64,000 nucleotides of DNA, from assembly GCA_044224905.1 (NCBI GenBank), contig JBGAJN010000001.1, positions 1,426,001 through 1,490,000 on the forward strand, written 5' to 3'. The translations under genes were made by a program, and so were the position numbers. The DNA comes from JBGAJN01 sp044224905. Its GTDB lineage: Bacteria > Verrucomicrobiota > Verrucomicrobiia > Limisphaerales > JBGAJN01. Numbering within the stretch: the stretch's first letter is position 1; each line of letters opens with the position of its first letter. The notes beneath the pieces were generated by a model, which had not been told where the DNA came from, searched no databases, and saw only the letters and a program-made list of their open reading frames with translations. Positions 29,491-37,594 of the stretch are shown in pieces.

Positions 29491-29516
29491 GATTGATAGG
29501 GCGTTTTCGCCGCGCG

Positions 29517-31412
29517 TTATTTCCAGATCATGTCCGCCACGGTCTTGCCGGCGGGGATGAACGGAATTACGTGCGTGCTGTAGGGCACCACGACGTCGAG
29601 GACGTAAGGTTCGTCGGCGTCGAGCATGCGTTGAATGGCGGCGCGGAGATCCTTCTTGAACATCACGCGTTCGCATTTCACACCGAAGGAATTGCACACA
29701 CGGACGTAGTCAGGATAAATCGCGGCGCGTTCTTTCGGGTCGCCGAGGTAAGTGTGGCCACGGTTGCCTTCGTAGAAGTTGTCTTCCCACTGCACCACCA
29801 TGCCGAGGTGCTGGTTGTTCAAAATGATCGCCTTAGCGGCAATCTTCTCGACGTGCGCGGTGGCGAGTTCCTGAATGTTCATGAGGAACGAGCCGTCGCC
29901 GTCGATGTCGATGACCTGCTTGTCCGGCAGCGCGACCTTGATGCCGAGCGCGGCTGGATAACCGTAGCCCATCGAGCCGAGGCCGCCGCTGGTGGTGAAC
30001 TGGCGCGGGTATTTGTATTTATACCATTGCGCGGCCCACATCTGGTGCTGGCCCACGCCGGTGCTGATGTAGGCCTCGCCCTTGGTCATTTCGTAAAGCG
30101 TCTCGATGACCATCTGCTGCAGGATGACTTCGCTTTCCTTGCCTTGCATGTGGTCGATCATGTGATCGCTGTTCGCGATCTCGGGCGTGATGCGGTAGTT
30201 GAACGGCGCCTTCTTCTGCCATTCAGCAATCTGCGCGAGCCACGCGGTGTGCTTCTTCTGGATCGGACGCTTGGCCACGAGCTTGTTCAAACGCGTGAGC
30301 GCGTCCTTGATGTCGCCGACGACGGGCAGGTGTGCCTTGCGGTTCTTGTTCAGCTCGGACGCATCGATATCAATGTGGACGATCGTTCCGGTCTTGCAGA
30401 ATTCCTCGAACTTGCCCGTCACGCGGTCGTCGAAGCGCACACCGAACGCGAGCAACAAATCCGCGCCGTCCTTCATTTTGACCATCGGATCGTTGAAGGA
30501 CTTGCGGTATTCGTATTCGCCGTTCACCGCCCAGTTCGCGGAAGCGGAACCGTGCATGCCGAGCCAGCGCAAGGAAAGCGGATGCGTTTCGGGGAAACCG
30601 CCGATGCCCATCAACGTGGTGGTGACGGGGATGTTGGTTGCTTCAGCAAACTTCTTGAGCTCCGCAGACGCGCCGCTGGTGATGATGCCGCCGCCGCAAT
30701 AAATCACGGGACGCTCGGCCTTCTCGATGAGGCCGATGATTTCGTTGAGCGCCAGTTCGTCCGCGCGCAAGTCGGGCTGGGTGTAACCGCGGATGTTCTT
30801 CTTAACTTCTTCGAGCGTCGGCCAGACGGGCTGCGCCTTGGCTTGCTGGAGGTTCTTCGGGAAATCCAGAACGACGGGGCCGGGTCGTCCGGACTGCGCG
30901 ATGTAAAACGCTTCTTTGACGATGCGCGGAATGTCGTTGATGTCCGTGATGAGATAGCTGTGCTTCACGATCGGCATCGTCACGCCAATCATGTCGGTCT
31001 CCTGAAACGCGCCACGGCCGATCATCGCCTGCGTCACTTGGCCGGTGATGGCGATGAGCGGGGTGGAATCCATGTAGGCGTCGGCGATGGCGGTGACGAG
31101 GTTCGTCGCGCCGGGACCGCTTGTGCCCATGCATACGCCGGCCTTGCCGGTGACGCGCGCGTAACCTTCCGCGGCGAAGGAGCCGCCCTGTTCGTGGCGG
31201 GGGAGAATGGTGCGGATCTTGGAGTGCGTGAGCGACTGGTGGATTTCCATGCTCGCGCCGCCCGGATAGGCGAAGATGACCTCGACGCCTTCGCGTTCGA
31301 GCGCCTCGACGAAGATGTCGCGGCCGAACATGGCGGGTCCGACCTCGGCGCGCTGCTTTTTGGCGCTGGCCTTCGCTGGTTTCGATTTCGCGGATTCAGT
31401 TGTCTTGCTCAT
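29517..31412 (-). CDS. ilvB: acetolactate synthase large (catalytic) subunit
   Basis: ThDP enzyme that condenses pyruvate with pyruvate or 2-ketobutyrate, the first common step of Val, Leu and Ile synthesis. 631 residues. N-terminal Pyr domain with FAYPGGASMEIHQSL and the catalytic Glu in RHEQGGSFAAEGYAR. The central FAD-binding domain has GVRFDDRVTGK. The C-terminal PP domain has the ThDP motif DIDGDGSFLMNIQEL to NNQHLGMVVQW. I chose the ATG of MSKTTESAK. The frame stays open further upstream, but that stretch encodes the attenuator hairpin and no conserved protein. No small subunit gene (ilvN) is adjacent. It is flanked on both sides by secreted fibre genes and is preceded by a Val-rich leader peptide and terminator. 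Confidence 0.94.
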   Translation of the reverse strand: MSKTTESAKSKPAKASAKKQRAEVGPAMFGRDIFVEALEREGVEVIFAYPGGASMEIHQSLTHSKIRTILPRHEQGGSFAAEGYARVTGKAGVCMGTSGPGATNLVTAIADAYMDSTPLIAITGQVTQAMIGRGAFQETDMIGVTMPIVKHSYLITDINDIPRIVKEAFYIAQSGRPGPVVLDFPKNLQQAKAQPVWPTLEEVKKNIRGYTQPDLRADELALNEIIGLIEKAERPVIYCGGGIITSGASAELKKFAEATNIPVTTTLMGIGGFPETHPLSLRWLGMHGSASANWAVNGEYEYRKSFNDPMVKMKDGADLLLAFGVRFDDRVTGKFEEFCKTGTIVHIDIDASELNKNRKAHLPVVGDIKDALTRLNKLVAKRPIQKKHTAWLAQIAEWQKKAPFNYRITPEIANSDHMIDHMQGKESEVILQQMVIETLYEMTKGEAYISTGVGQHQMWAAQWYKYKYPRQFTTSGGLGSMGYGYPAALGIKVALPDKQVIDIDGDGSFLMNIQELATAHVEKIAAKAIILNNQHLGMVVQWEDNFYEGNRGHTYLGDPKERAAIYPDYVRVCNSFGVKCERVMFKKDLRAAIQRMLDADEPYVLDVVVPYSTHVIPFIPAGKTVADMIWK

Positions 31413-31451
31413 GATGTTGCCTGTGTTGTTGGCGGCGTCAGTCAGGGTAAC

Positions 31452-31485
31452 AAAAAACCCACGACTGTTGCCAGCCGTGGGTTTT
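31452..31485 (-). terminator. leader (attenuator) terminator of ilvB
   Basis: On the minus strand, AAAACCCACG pairs with CGTGGGTTTT (10 bp). An inner CTG / CAG extension and 4-base loop cap the stem, and the T run continues beyond it. It lies 39 bases ahead of the ilvB ATG and 13 bases after the stop of a Val-rich leader ORF, so it can only act in the 5' leader of ilvB. Confidence 0.85.
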
Positions 31486-31498
31486 GTCGAAAGTGTGC

Positions 31499-31573
31499 TT
31501 ACACGCGACAAGCCCGGCCGGCGTCGTCTACTACGACGACCCCGCCTACGACCTGTAGCGCTACGAGTTTCAT
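31499..31573 (-). CDS. Val-rich leader peptide of ilvB
   Basis: A 24-codon ORF, ATG to TAA, starting MKLVALQVVGGVVVVDD. Eight of 24 residues are Val and two are Leu, including four consecutive Val codons. It ends 13 bases before the terminator stem. This is the layout of ribosome-mediated transcription attenuation, as in the ilvB and ilvGMEDA leaders of enterobacteria. When charged tRNA-Val is scarce the ribosome stalls on the Val run and the downstream terminator should fail to form. Within the leader, GTCGTC and GACGAC form an inverted repeat over the Val codons. The alternative antiterminator pairing has not been computed. Confidence 0.8.
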   Translation of the reverse strand: MKLVALQVVGGVVVVDDAGRACRV

Positions 31574-31581
31574 TCGCGCCG

Positions 31582-31610
31582 AAGATGTCTGAAAAACGGG
31601 GTCGGGTCAA
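31582..31610 (-). promoter_or_regulatory. candidate ilvB promoter
   Basis: On the minus strand, TTGACC and CATCTT are separated by 17 bases. The -10 ends 8 bases before the leader ATG, so the transcript would start at or very near the leader peptide start codon (leaderless or nearly so). The -35 is good and the -10 weak. Confidence 0.4.
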
Positions 31611-31730
31611 GCAGGGATTCGGCACCGGGCTTCGCCTTTTGCCGACGGCTGAAGCGGGGCTTTTGGCTTGAGTTTCGGCCTAATTCAAGGCAGGGTCGCG
31701 GGCGGTTTTTCAGGTTAAAACATCACAAGT

Positions 31731-33872
31731 ATGCACAAGCCTCCCTTCCTTCGTTTCGTCGGCGCAGCCCTGCTGCTCCTCTCAACTCTCATCTCCCCAC
31801 TCTCAACCTACGCCCAAGGCACCGCCTTCACCTATCAGGGCTTTCTGACGAGCCTGGGCGCGCCGGCCAACGGGGCCTATGACCTCCAGTTCGCCTTGTT
31901 CGACGCTGCCAGCGGCGGCGTGCAGCAAGGCAGTCTCGTGACGGTCAACGATCTCGGCATCACCAACGGCCTGTTTACCGTGACGATCGATCCGGGTGCG
32001 AGCGTGTTTACCGGCGCTGACCGTTGGCTAGAACTCGGCGTCCGCACGAATGGCGGTGGGGCTTTCATCGTTTTGACTCTGCGGCAGAAAGTCACCCCGA
32101 CACCCTATGCGAACTACGCGTATTCTGCGGCTACGCTGGCCACCAGTGCGGGGCAGTCGTTGAACTTCTCGGTCAACGGGACAAACGTGCTGCGGATTGC
32201 GTCGGTGCCTGATCAGACTTTCGGCGTTGTCGCGGTAAATTCCGTAGGCGGATACTCCGGCAACATCATCAGTAATGGATTCGGCGGTAGCTTTATTGGT
32301 GGCGGCGGGAATAGCTACGGTCCCAATCAGGTGGGGGCAGACTACGCCTCCGTGGTGGGCGGATTGGGAAACACCGCCAGCGGCACATTTTCTACCGCTA
32401 TGGGGAACTCCACCTGGGCCAGCGGAGTGAATTCTACTGCGATCGGATCACAAACGGCTGCTAGCGGCTTTACTTCGACCGCGATGGGATACCGAACAAC
32501 CGCTAGTGGCCACTATTCCACCGCGATGGGATACTTCACAACTGCCAGCGGCCAGAATTCCACGGCGATGGGAGCTTCGACAACCGCCAGCGGCAGTCAG
32601 TCCACCGCGATGGGCGCTTTCACAACCGCCAGCGGCGATTACTCCACTGCGATGGGATCCTACACATCGGCTAGCGGCCCGCGCTCCACGGCGATGGGTG
32701 AAAACACATTGGCCAGCGGTGACAGATCCACCGCCATGGGTTCAGGTTCAACCGCCAGCGGCGCGTATTCGACTGCGATGGGCAATGGCACAACCGCCAG
32801 CAGTAATTATTCTACCGCTATGGGATACTTCACAACTGCCAGCAACCTGGCTTCCACTGCGATGGGAGCATTCACAACCGCCGGCGGCAGTCAGTCCACC
32901 GCGCTTGGTTTTCGCGCCAAAGCCATTCACCAGGGGAGTTTCGTTTGGGGCGATGCAACCGCGGCTGACTTTGCTTCGACTGGCGACAATCAGTTCCTTA
33001 TCCGCGCCGGCGGCGGCGTGGGCATCGGCACGACCTCTCCTGGGCGACTGCTCCAAGTGGGCGACATCACCATCCCCAATTCGCAAGGCATGATGCGCTT
33101 CGGGTCGCGATCAGGAACCGGCGGTGCATTTCGGTCGTGGGACATCGGCGTGCCGGAGACGGATGAAGTGCTCAGCGGCACAGGCTACTCATTCGTCATC
33201 GACGACCAGCAGCTCGCCGGCACGGAGTTCATCATCAAGTATGACACCGGCAACGTCGGCATCGGCGTGACCAACCCTACCAGCAAATTGCAAGTCGCCG
33301 GGGTCATCAGTGCGTCTTCGGCAGTCACGGAAGCCTTTGAAGTCAGTGGCGCCGGAGCTGGCTACGCCCTTTTGGACCGCTCTACCGGCGCGGCCAACCG
33401 CTGGTCCATTTACGGCAATGGCGGGTCGCTCGGGTTCTATTCCACCGGCAATAATCGCATGATTCTCACTGCGGCGGGCGCCTTGTCAGCCCTGTCCTTC
33501 ACCCCGACGAGCGACCGCAACGCGAAGGAAAACTTCCAACCCATCAAGCCGCAGGAAGTGCTCGCCAAGGTGGTCGCGCTGCCCATCTCGGAATGGAACT
33601 TCAAAGCTGTGCCAGGCGAATCGCATATCGGCCCGATGGCTCAAGACTTCAAGGCCGCCTTTGGCACCGGCGCGGACGACAAACACATCGCCACCGTGGA
33701 CGCCGACGGCGTGGCGTTGGCCGCGATTCAGGGGCTTAACGAGAAGTTGGAAGGCAGAAGTAAGAAGGCAGAAGGTCAGCTCGAAGAACTCAAGGCCGAG
33801 AACGCGGCGTTGAAGAAGGAACTCCGTGCGATCAAGGAAATGCTCTCCCAACTCAGCCCCAAGAAAGACTAA
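31731..33872 (+). CDS. secreted fibre protein with 14-residue YadA-head-like repeats and S74 chaperone
   Basis: 713 residues. Signal peptide ends STYAQG. It shares the N-terminal domain of the other fibre proteins (AFTYQGFLTSLGAPANGAYD ... TNGLFTVTIDPGASVFTG). Residues about 214-395 are 13 regular 14-residue units of the form STAMGxxTTASGxx, the pattern of left-handed beta-roll heads in trimeric adhesins. They end in AKAIHQGSFVWGDA, shared by all three fibres. The C-terminal S74 chaperone starts at Ser594 (TSDRNAKENF) and has IGPMAQDFKAAFG, then a coiled coil. It is divergent from ilvB. Only 3 bases separate it from the next fibre gene, so the two are probably co-transcribed. Confidence 0.8.
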   Translation: MHKPPFLRFVGAALLLLSTLISPLSTYAQGTAFTYQGFLTSLGAPANGAYDLQFALFDAASGGVQQGSLVTVNDLGITNGLFTVTIDPGASVFTGADRWLELGVRTNGGGAFIVLTLRQKVTPTPYANYAYSAATLATSAGQSLNFSVNGTNVLRIASVPDQTFGVVAVNSVGGYSGNIISNGFGGSFIGGGGNSYGPNQVGADYASVVGGLGNTASGTFSTAMGNSTWASGVNSTAIGSQTAASGFTSTAMGYRTTASGHYSTAMGYFTTASGQNSTAMGASTTASGSQSTAMGAFTTASGDYSTAMGSYTSASGPRSTAMGENTLASGDRSTAMGSGSTASGAYSTAMGNGTTASSNYSTAMGYFTTASNLASTAMGAFTTAGGSQSTALGFRAKAIHQGSFVWGDATAADFASTGDNQFLIRAGGGVGIGTTSPGRLLQVGDITIPNSQGMMRFGSRSGTGGAFRSWDIGVPETDEVLSGTGYSFVIDDQQLAGTEFIIKYDTGNVGIGVTNPTSKLQVAGVISASSAVTEAFEVSGAGAGYALLDRSTGAANRWSIYGNGGSLGFYSTGNNRMILTAAGALSALSFTPTSDRNAKENFQPIKPQEVLAKVVALPISEWNFKAVPGESHIGPMAQDFKAAFGTGADDKHIATVDADGVALAAIQGLNEKLEGRSKKAEGQLEELKAENAALKKELRAIKEMLSQLSPKKD
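32370..32915 (+). repeat. 13 tandem 42-bp coding repeats (beta-roll)
   Basis: Thirteen in-frame 42-bp units encode TASGxxSTAMGxxx. Recurring nucleotide strings such as ACCGCCAGCGGC and TCCACCGCGATGGG show tandem amplification of DNA, not only protein-level conservation. Confidence 0.85.
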
Positions 33873-33875
33873 CCC

Positions 33876-35825
33876 ATGAACCAGACTAGCAAAACCATCG
33901 TCGGCGCAGCCCTGCTGCTCCTCTCAACTCTCATCTCTCCACTCTCAGCCTCCGCCCAAGGCACCGCCTTCACCTATCAAGGCTTTCTGACGAGTCAGGG
34001 CGCACCAGCCAACGGGGCCTTTGACCTCCAATTCTCCGTGTTCGATGCGGTGAGCGGCGGCGCGCAGCAAGGAGTCACGGTCCAGAGCAACGCGTTCAAC
34101 ATCACCAACGGCCTGTTCACGGTGACGCTCGACCCGGGCGCGAATGTGTTCAGCGGCGCGGCACGGTGGTTGAACATCGGCGTGCGGCCGGCGGGCAGCG
34201 CGAGCTTCACCAATGTGGTGCCGCGTCAGCCGATCACGGCGGCGCCGTATGCGATCTACGCGGGCGGCGTAAGCGCGGCGGGCATCAGCGGAACGATTCC
34301 GGCGTCTGCGCTCTCCGGCGCCTACAGCGGCGTGGTGAACTTGAGCAACGTGAACAACAGCTTCGCCGGCAACGGCGCAGGGCTGACGAACTTGAACTCC
34401 GCCTCGCTCGGCGGCATCGCCGCGTCGAACCACTGGCGGCTGACCGGCAACAACGTCAGTTCCAATCAATTCCTCGGCAGCACGAACAACGTGAATCTGG
34501 AACTGCGCGCCAACAATGAACCGGCGATGCGTTTCAGCTATCGCTCCAACGCCACCTACGGCGTCTCGCCCGCGGTGATCGGCGGATACAAGGGCAACAG
34601 CGCGAGCTTCAATCTTTTCGTCAACACGGACTACGTCGGCGCGACGATTGGCGGCGGTGGCTATTCCAATGCCGCGAACTTTGTATTTGCGGATCTCGGC
34701 ACGGTGTCGGGCGGTGCGGGGAATATTGCCAGCGGCGTGGGTGCATTTGTCGGTGGCGGCACCAACAATATCGCGAGTGGTGATTGGTCTGCCGTGCTGG
34801 GTGGAGCGGGAAACAGAGCGACCGATTTCGCTGCCACCGCGATGGGCTACAAAACGACGGCGAGTGGAATAAGTTCCACCGCGATGGGCAGTTTTTCCAC
34901 CGCTAGTGGGAATTATTCCACTGCGACGGGTAGTTCCACTGCTAGCGGGAATTATTCGACTGCGCTGGGTGATTCCATCGCCAGCGGATTTCATTCTACC
35001 GCGATGGGGACTTCTGAAGCCACCGACGAAGCGTCCACCGCGATGGGGATTGCCTGTTTGGCGTCTGGTCCTGGGGCTGTAGCTGCGGGGTGGGCTACCG
35101 AGGCCAGTGGCTCTGGGAGCGCGGCAATGGGCTCGGCAGCAAAAGCAATTCATGACGGTTCATTTGTCTGGTCCGATCAGCATGGCGGTGCTTTCTCGAA
35201 CTTTTATTCCGCTGCCGTCGATTCGTTTAACATCCGCGCGCGTGGGGGTGTCTGGTTGGATGATGATGCGAGTTTTCCCACCGACATATTCTTTGGCAGC
35301 AACACGCGACAGATGCTGAACCTTTGGGGAACCAGCCATGGCATTGGCGTGCAGAGCAGCACCACTTACTTCCGGAGCAGTTCTCGATTCTCCTGGTTTC
35401 GCAATGGGGCGCACAGCGATACGGAAAACTCGCCGGGCACTGGCGGTTCGGTGCTGATGACGCTCAACAACGCGGGTCTGACCGTCAACGGCACCTTTGT
35501 CAGCGCGAGCGATCGGAACAAGAAGGAGAACTTCGCGCCGGTGAATCCGGTCGACGTGCTGGCGAAGGTGGTTGCCCTGCCGATTAGCCAGTGGAACTAC
35601 AAGGACGACGAGGAACGCAGCGCGCACGTGGGCCCGATGGCGCAGGATTTCAAAGCCGCCTTCAACCTCGGCGCCGACGACAAACACATCGCCACCGTGG
35701 ACGCCGACGGCGTGGCGTTGGCGGCCATCCAGGGATTGAACCAGAAACTCGAGGCGACTCGCGCCGAGAACGCGGAGCTAAAGCGAGAACTCGCCGAGAT
35801 CAAGCGTCTGCTCCTGAAGCGTTGA
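33876..35825 (+). CDS. secreted fibre protein with mixed beta-roll repeats and S74 chaperone
   Basis: 649 residues. The first 60 codons are nearly identical in DNA to the preceding gene, showing recent duplication. Signal peptide ends SASAQG. The same N-terminal domain follows, then VIGGYKGNSASFN and GGGTNNIASGDWS repeats, then STAMGSFSTASGNYSTATG-type units of 13-14 residues (about residues 325-420), fewer and less regular than in the preceding protein. The S74 chaperone begins at Ser545 (SASDRNKKENF) with VGPMAQDFKAAFN, followed by a short coiled coil. Tandem placement with the preceding gene suggests variants of one fibre or subunits of a mixed one. Confidence 0.8.
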   Translation: MNQTSKTIVGAALLLLSTLISPLSASAQGTAFTYQGFLTSQGAPANGAFDLQFSVFDAVSGGAQQGVTVQSNAFNITNGLFTVTLDPGANVFSGAARWLNIGVRPAGSASFTNVVPRQPITAAPYAIYAGGVSAAGISGTIPASALSGAYSGVVNLSNVNNSFAGNGAGLTNLNSASLGGIAASNHWRLTGNNVSSNQFLGSTNNVNLELRANNEPAMRFSYRSNATYGVSPAVIGGYKGNSASFNLFVNTDYVGATIGGGGYSNAANFVFADLGTVSGGAGNIASGVGAFVGGGTNNIASGDWSAVLGGAGNRATDFAATAMGYKTTASGISSTAMGSFSTASGNYSTATGSSTASGNYSTALGDSIASGFHSTAMGTSEATDEASTAMGIACLASGPGAVAAGWATEASGSGSAAMGSAAKAIHDGSFVWSDQHGGAFSNFYSAAVDSFNIRARGGVWLDDDASFPTDIFFGSNTRQMLNLWGTSHGIGVQSSTTYFRSSSRFSWFRNGAHSDTENSPGTGGSVLMTLNNAGLTVNGTFVSASDRNKKENFAPVNPVDVLAKVVALPISQWNYKDDEERSAHVGPMAQDFKAAFNLGADDKHIATVDADGVALAAIQGLNQKLEATRAENAELKRELAEIKRLLLKR

Positions 35826-36069
35826 GCCGTCACCCGCGCTGCTGATGCGCGAATCACCGTTGCGCGGCAGCGCAACCCCACCCATCAATGGTAGGGTCGG
35901 AGCTGCCGCTCCGCCCATTATTCCTCGCCGACCAGCGGAGCGCTTGTCGGCGGCGGTGGCGCAGCGCCGCGCGAGGGCCGATGACGAGGCGTGGCTGGGT
36001 TTAAGAGGTGCTTTCTTCTTCTCACCAACAGCCTTTTCCCCCTTCTCAAGGGCGTGACAAATTGGTTTT
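35826..36069. other. intergenic, with a GC-rich palindromic segment
   Basis: No gene seen. About 35888-35960 holds GGTAGGGTCGGAGC, GCCGCTCCGCC, ACCAGCGGAGCGC and TGTCGGCGG, which can pair with one another. This is the look of a REP-like interspersed element, but only one copy is in the window. Composition changes sharply to A/T-rich at about 36050. Confidence 0.3.
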
Positions 36070-36321
36070 GCCACAGGACAAATAAAAATTGTCACGTGAC
36101 AAATAAGTATGGTCACAGGGCAAAAATAAATTGCTCCGTGCATTTTCTATTGTGTCACGGGACAAAACAAAATTGTCTCAGGATAACTTAAAATGCCACG
36201 TGACTAAATAGTATTGGCGCGTGACGAAATAGAAATGACTCGCGGAAAATAATTGGTGACACGAGTCAGAAACAAATTGCCGTGGGTCAAAATAATTTTG
36301 TCACTTGGCAAAAAGTTTTTG
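36070..36321. repeat. array of twelve degenerate 21-bp repeats
   Basis: Twelve consecutive units of exactly 21 bp with no insertion or deletion. Each starts with a GTCACGTGAC-like part (variants GTCACGGGAC, GTCACAGGGC, CCACGTGACT, GCGCGTGACG) and continues with an A/T-rich half such as AAATAAAAATT. A partial unit (GGCGTGACAAATTGG) precedes the array. The array is A/T-rich in a GC-rich neighbourhood. Units are too diverged and have no spacers, so it is not a CRISPR. The 226 bases that follow, up to the next gene, show nothing recognisable. Confidence 0.85.
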
Positions 36322-36547
36322 CCAATCGCCCGCTCGTGAATATCTTGTTCTCCGGAGCGCCGCTTGGGCGGTTGATATCGGCGGGGATGGTTGCCGATCC
36401 GACTGCAACGGCGTCAACAAGCCGCGTGGGAGCGGCGGATCAATCAACGGCAATCACAACTTCATTCCCCGACCTCCCGAGGTTTGGGCGTGACCCGCGC
36501 GACCATCCTCGCGCGTCCGTCCGACTTCGGAGGTGGGGCTTCATCCT

Positions 36548-37267
36548 ATGGCCCGACAACGCTTCTTCCCCCGCACCGCTTCCGGCCAAGCCCTCTGGTT
36601 CGGTCGGTACGCGTTCAAACTCACCGAACTCGGTCCCGGCCTCGGCCTGCCGCCCGCCGAAGTGGCCGCGAGCGTGGCCGACGCGCTGTATCTTGAATAC
36701 TGCCTCGGCATTCATCGCGTGGCCGTGCGCAACTTCGCCAAGGGCGTCACCGCCGCACTCCGCGACATTACCCGTGGCGAAGGGACCGCGCCCCTGCCGA
36801 TGCCAGAGATGGCGGATGTCCCGTTGCCGTCCACGCAAGGTGCCTTGCCCGCCGTGGTCCCGGTGCTGCCCGGCGCGCTCAAGCGCGTGATGAAGTTTGT
36901 CCAACGCATTCAAACCCTGCCGGGATACAACGACGTAATCGGCGATGAACTGGGCATCATCGGCGCGAGTGCGGCGGCGCCCCGCGCGGTGCCGGACTAC
37001 TCGGTGGACAGCTTCACCGCCGTCAATGGCCAGCAGGTGCGCGTGCGCTTCAAGAAGCACAATCGCCTCGGCGTGGTGATCGAGAGTCGGCGCGGGAACG
37101 GCGATTGGGAATCGCTGGGGCTCTCCATCACCAGCCCGCACATCGACGCGCGGCCCTTGCTCGTTGCTGGCCAACCCGAGCAGCGCGAGTATCGCCTGCG
37201 CTACTTCGATGGCAGCGCCGCGACGGGCGATTACACGCCGGTGACGACGGTGGTGGTGGGAGTGTGA
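36548..37267 (+). CDS. conserved-type hypothetical protein with a C-terminal Fn3-like sandwich
   Basis: 239 residues from the ATG of MARQRFFPRTASGQALWF. There is no signal peptide. The first about 130 residues are probably helical (AEVAASVADALYLEYCLGIHRVAVRNFAKGVTAALRDI, quoted as AEVAASVADALYLEY and VRNFAKGVTAALRDI). A Pro-rich linker follows, and the last about 85 residues look like a beta sandwich (VRVRFKKHNRLGVVIESRRG ... YRLRYFDGSAATGDYTP). I recall similar helical-plus-Fn3 hypothetical proteins in Verrucomicrobia and Acidobacteria but know no function. It follows the 21-bp repeat array and precedes the beta-helix genes. A long antisense frame over it is a shadow. Confidence 0.6.
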   Translation: MARQRFFPRTASGQALWFGRYAFKLTELGPGLGLPPAEVAASVADALYLEYCLGIHRVAVRNFAKGVTAALRDITRGEGTAPLPMPEMADVPLPSTQGALPAVVPVLPGALKRVMKFVQRIQTLPGYNDVIGDELGIIGASAAAPRAVPDYSVDSFTAVNGQQVRVRFKKHNRLGVVIESRRGNGDWESLGLSITSPHIDARPLLVAGQPEQREYRLRYFDGSAATGDYTPVTTVVVGV

Positions 37268-37510
37268 AGTGAGGGCGCGGGGTTGCCCGCGAGCGCCGGA
37301 AGGTGGCCCGCGAAACACGCGAACAACGCGAAAGCGGTAGGCGAGGGGAGCGTGACGCTCGGAATCCGACCTGACGCGCGATTGGGCGGCGCGGCTCAGC
37401 GCGGTGCGCGTGGGTTCGCGTTATGCGCGGGCGGGATTGCCGCTCTTGGGTCGTAAGCGCAAAGTTGCGAAACTGCTGTTGTAGCAAGGGGCGAAGGCAC
37501 CAGAGTTCCT
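37268..37510. other. intergenic block duplicated ahead of the 44.2-kb gene
   Basis: No gene seen. The text from about 37305 to 37400 (CGCGAACAACGCGAAAGCGG, GGGGAGCGTGACG, GGGCGGCGCGG) recurs with changes at about 43965-44060, so this upstream DNA was copied together with the promoter that follows it. Confidence 0.5.
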
Positions 37511-37539
37511 TTGACGGGCAGGCTGTTTTTTGCCATAAA
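37511..37539 (+). promoter_or_regulatory. conserved promoter, copy 1
   Basis: TTGACG and CATAAA are separated by 17 bases, embedded in a block AGAGTTCCTTTGAC ... TTTTTGCCATAAACG ... GGAAAAAACTCAGAT. The same block occurs at 44156 and 46421 ahead of two other secreted-protein genes, which strongly supports function. Confidence 0.75.
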
Positions 37540-37594
37540 CGTGCCCGGAAAAAACTCAGATAAGAGCCCTCAACCCGCCAACTCTACAACCAAG

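Noticed and set aside
31413..31625. N-terminal extension of IlvB in the same frame (71 extra residues)
   Set aside because: The extension is Arg-rich, passes through the terminator hairpin and leader peptide region, and normal IlvB proteins begin close to the chosen Met.
33945..35153. 402-codon minus-strand frame opposite the third fibre gene
   Set aside because: Arg/His-rich shadow of repeated Thr/Ser/Ala/Gly codons; no start region and no homology to anything I know.
27034..35825. Prophage tail-fibre region
   Set aside because: S74 domains suggested phage, but signal peptides are present and there are no capsid, tail, integrase or lysis genes nearby.
36070..36321. CRISPR array
   Set aside because: Units are contiguous, with no unique spacers, repeats vary at most positions, and no cas gene is in the window.
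36440..37318. 292-codon minus-strand frame opposite the hypothetical gene at 36548
   Set aside because: The plus frame has a more natural amino-acid mix and a recognisable two-part build, though neither frame has a known function.
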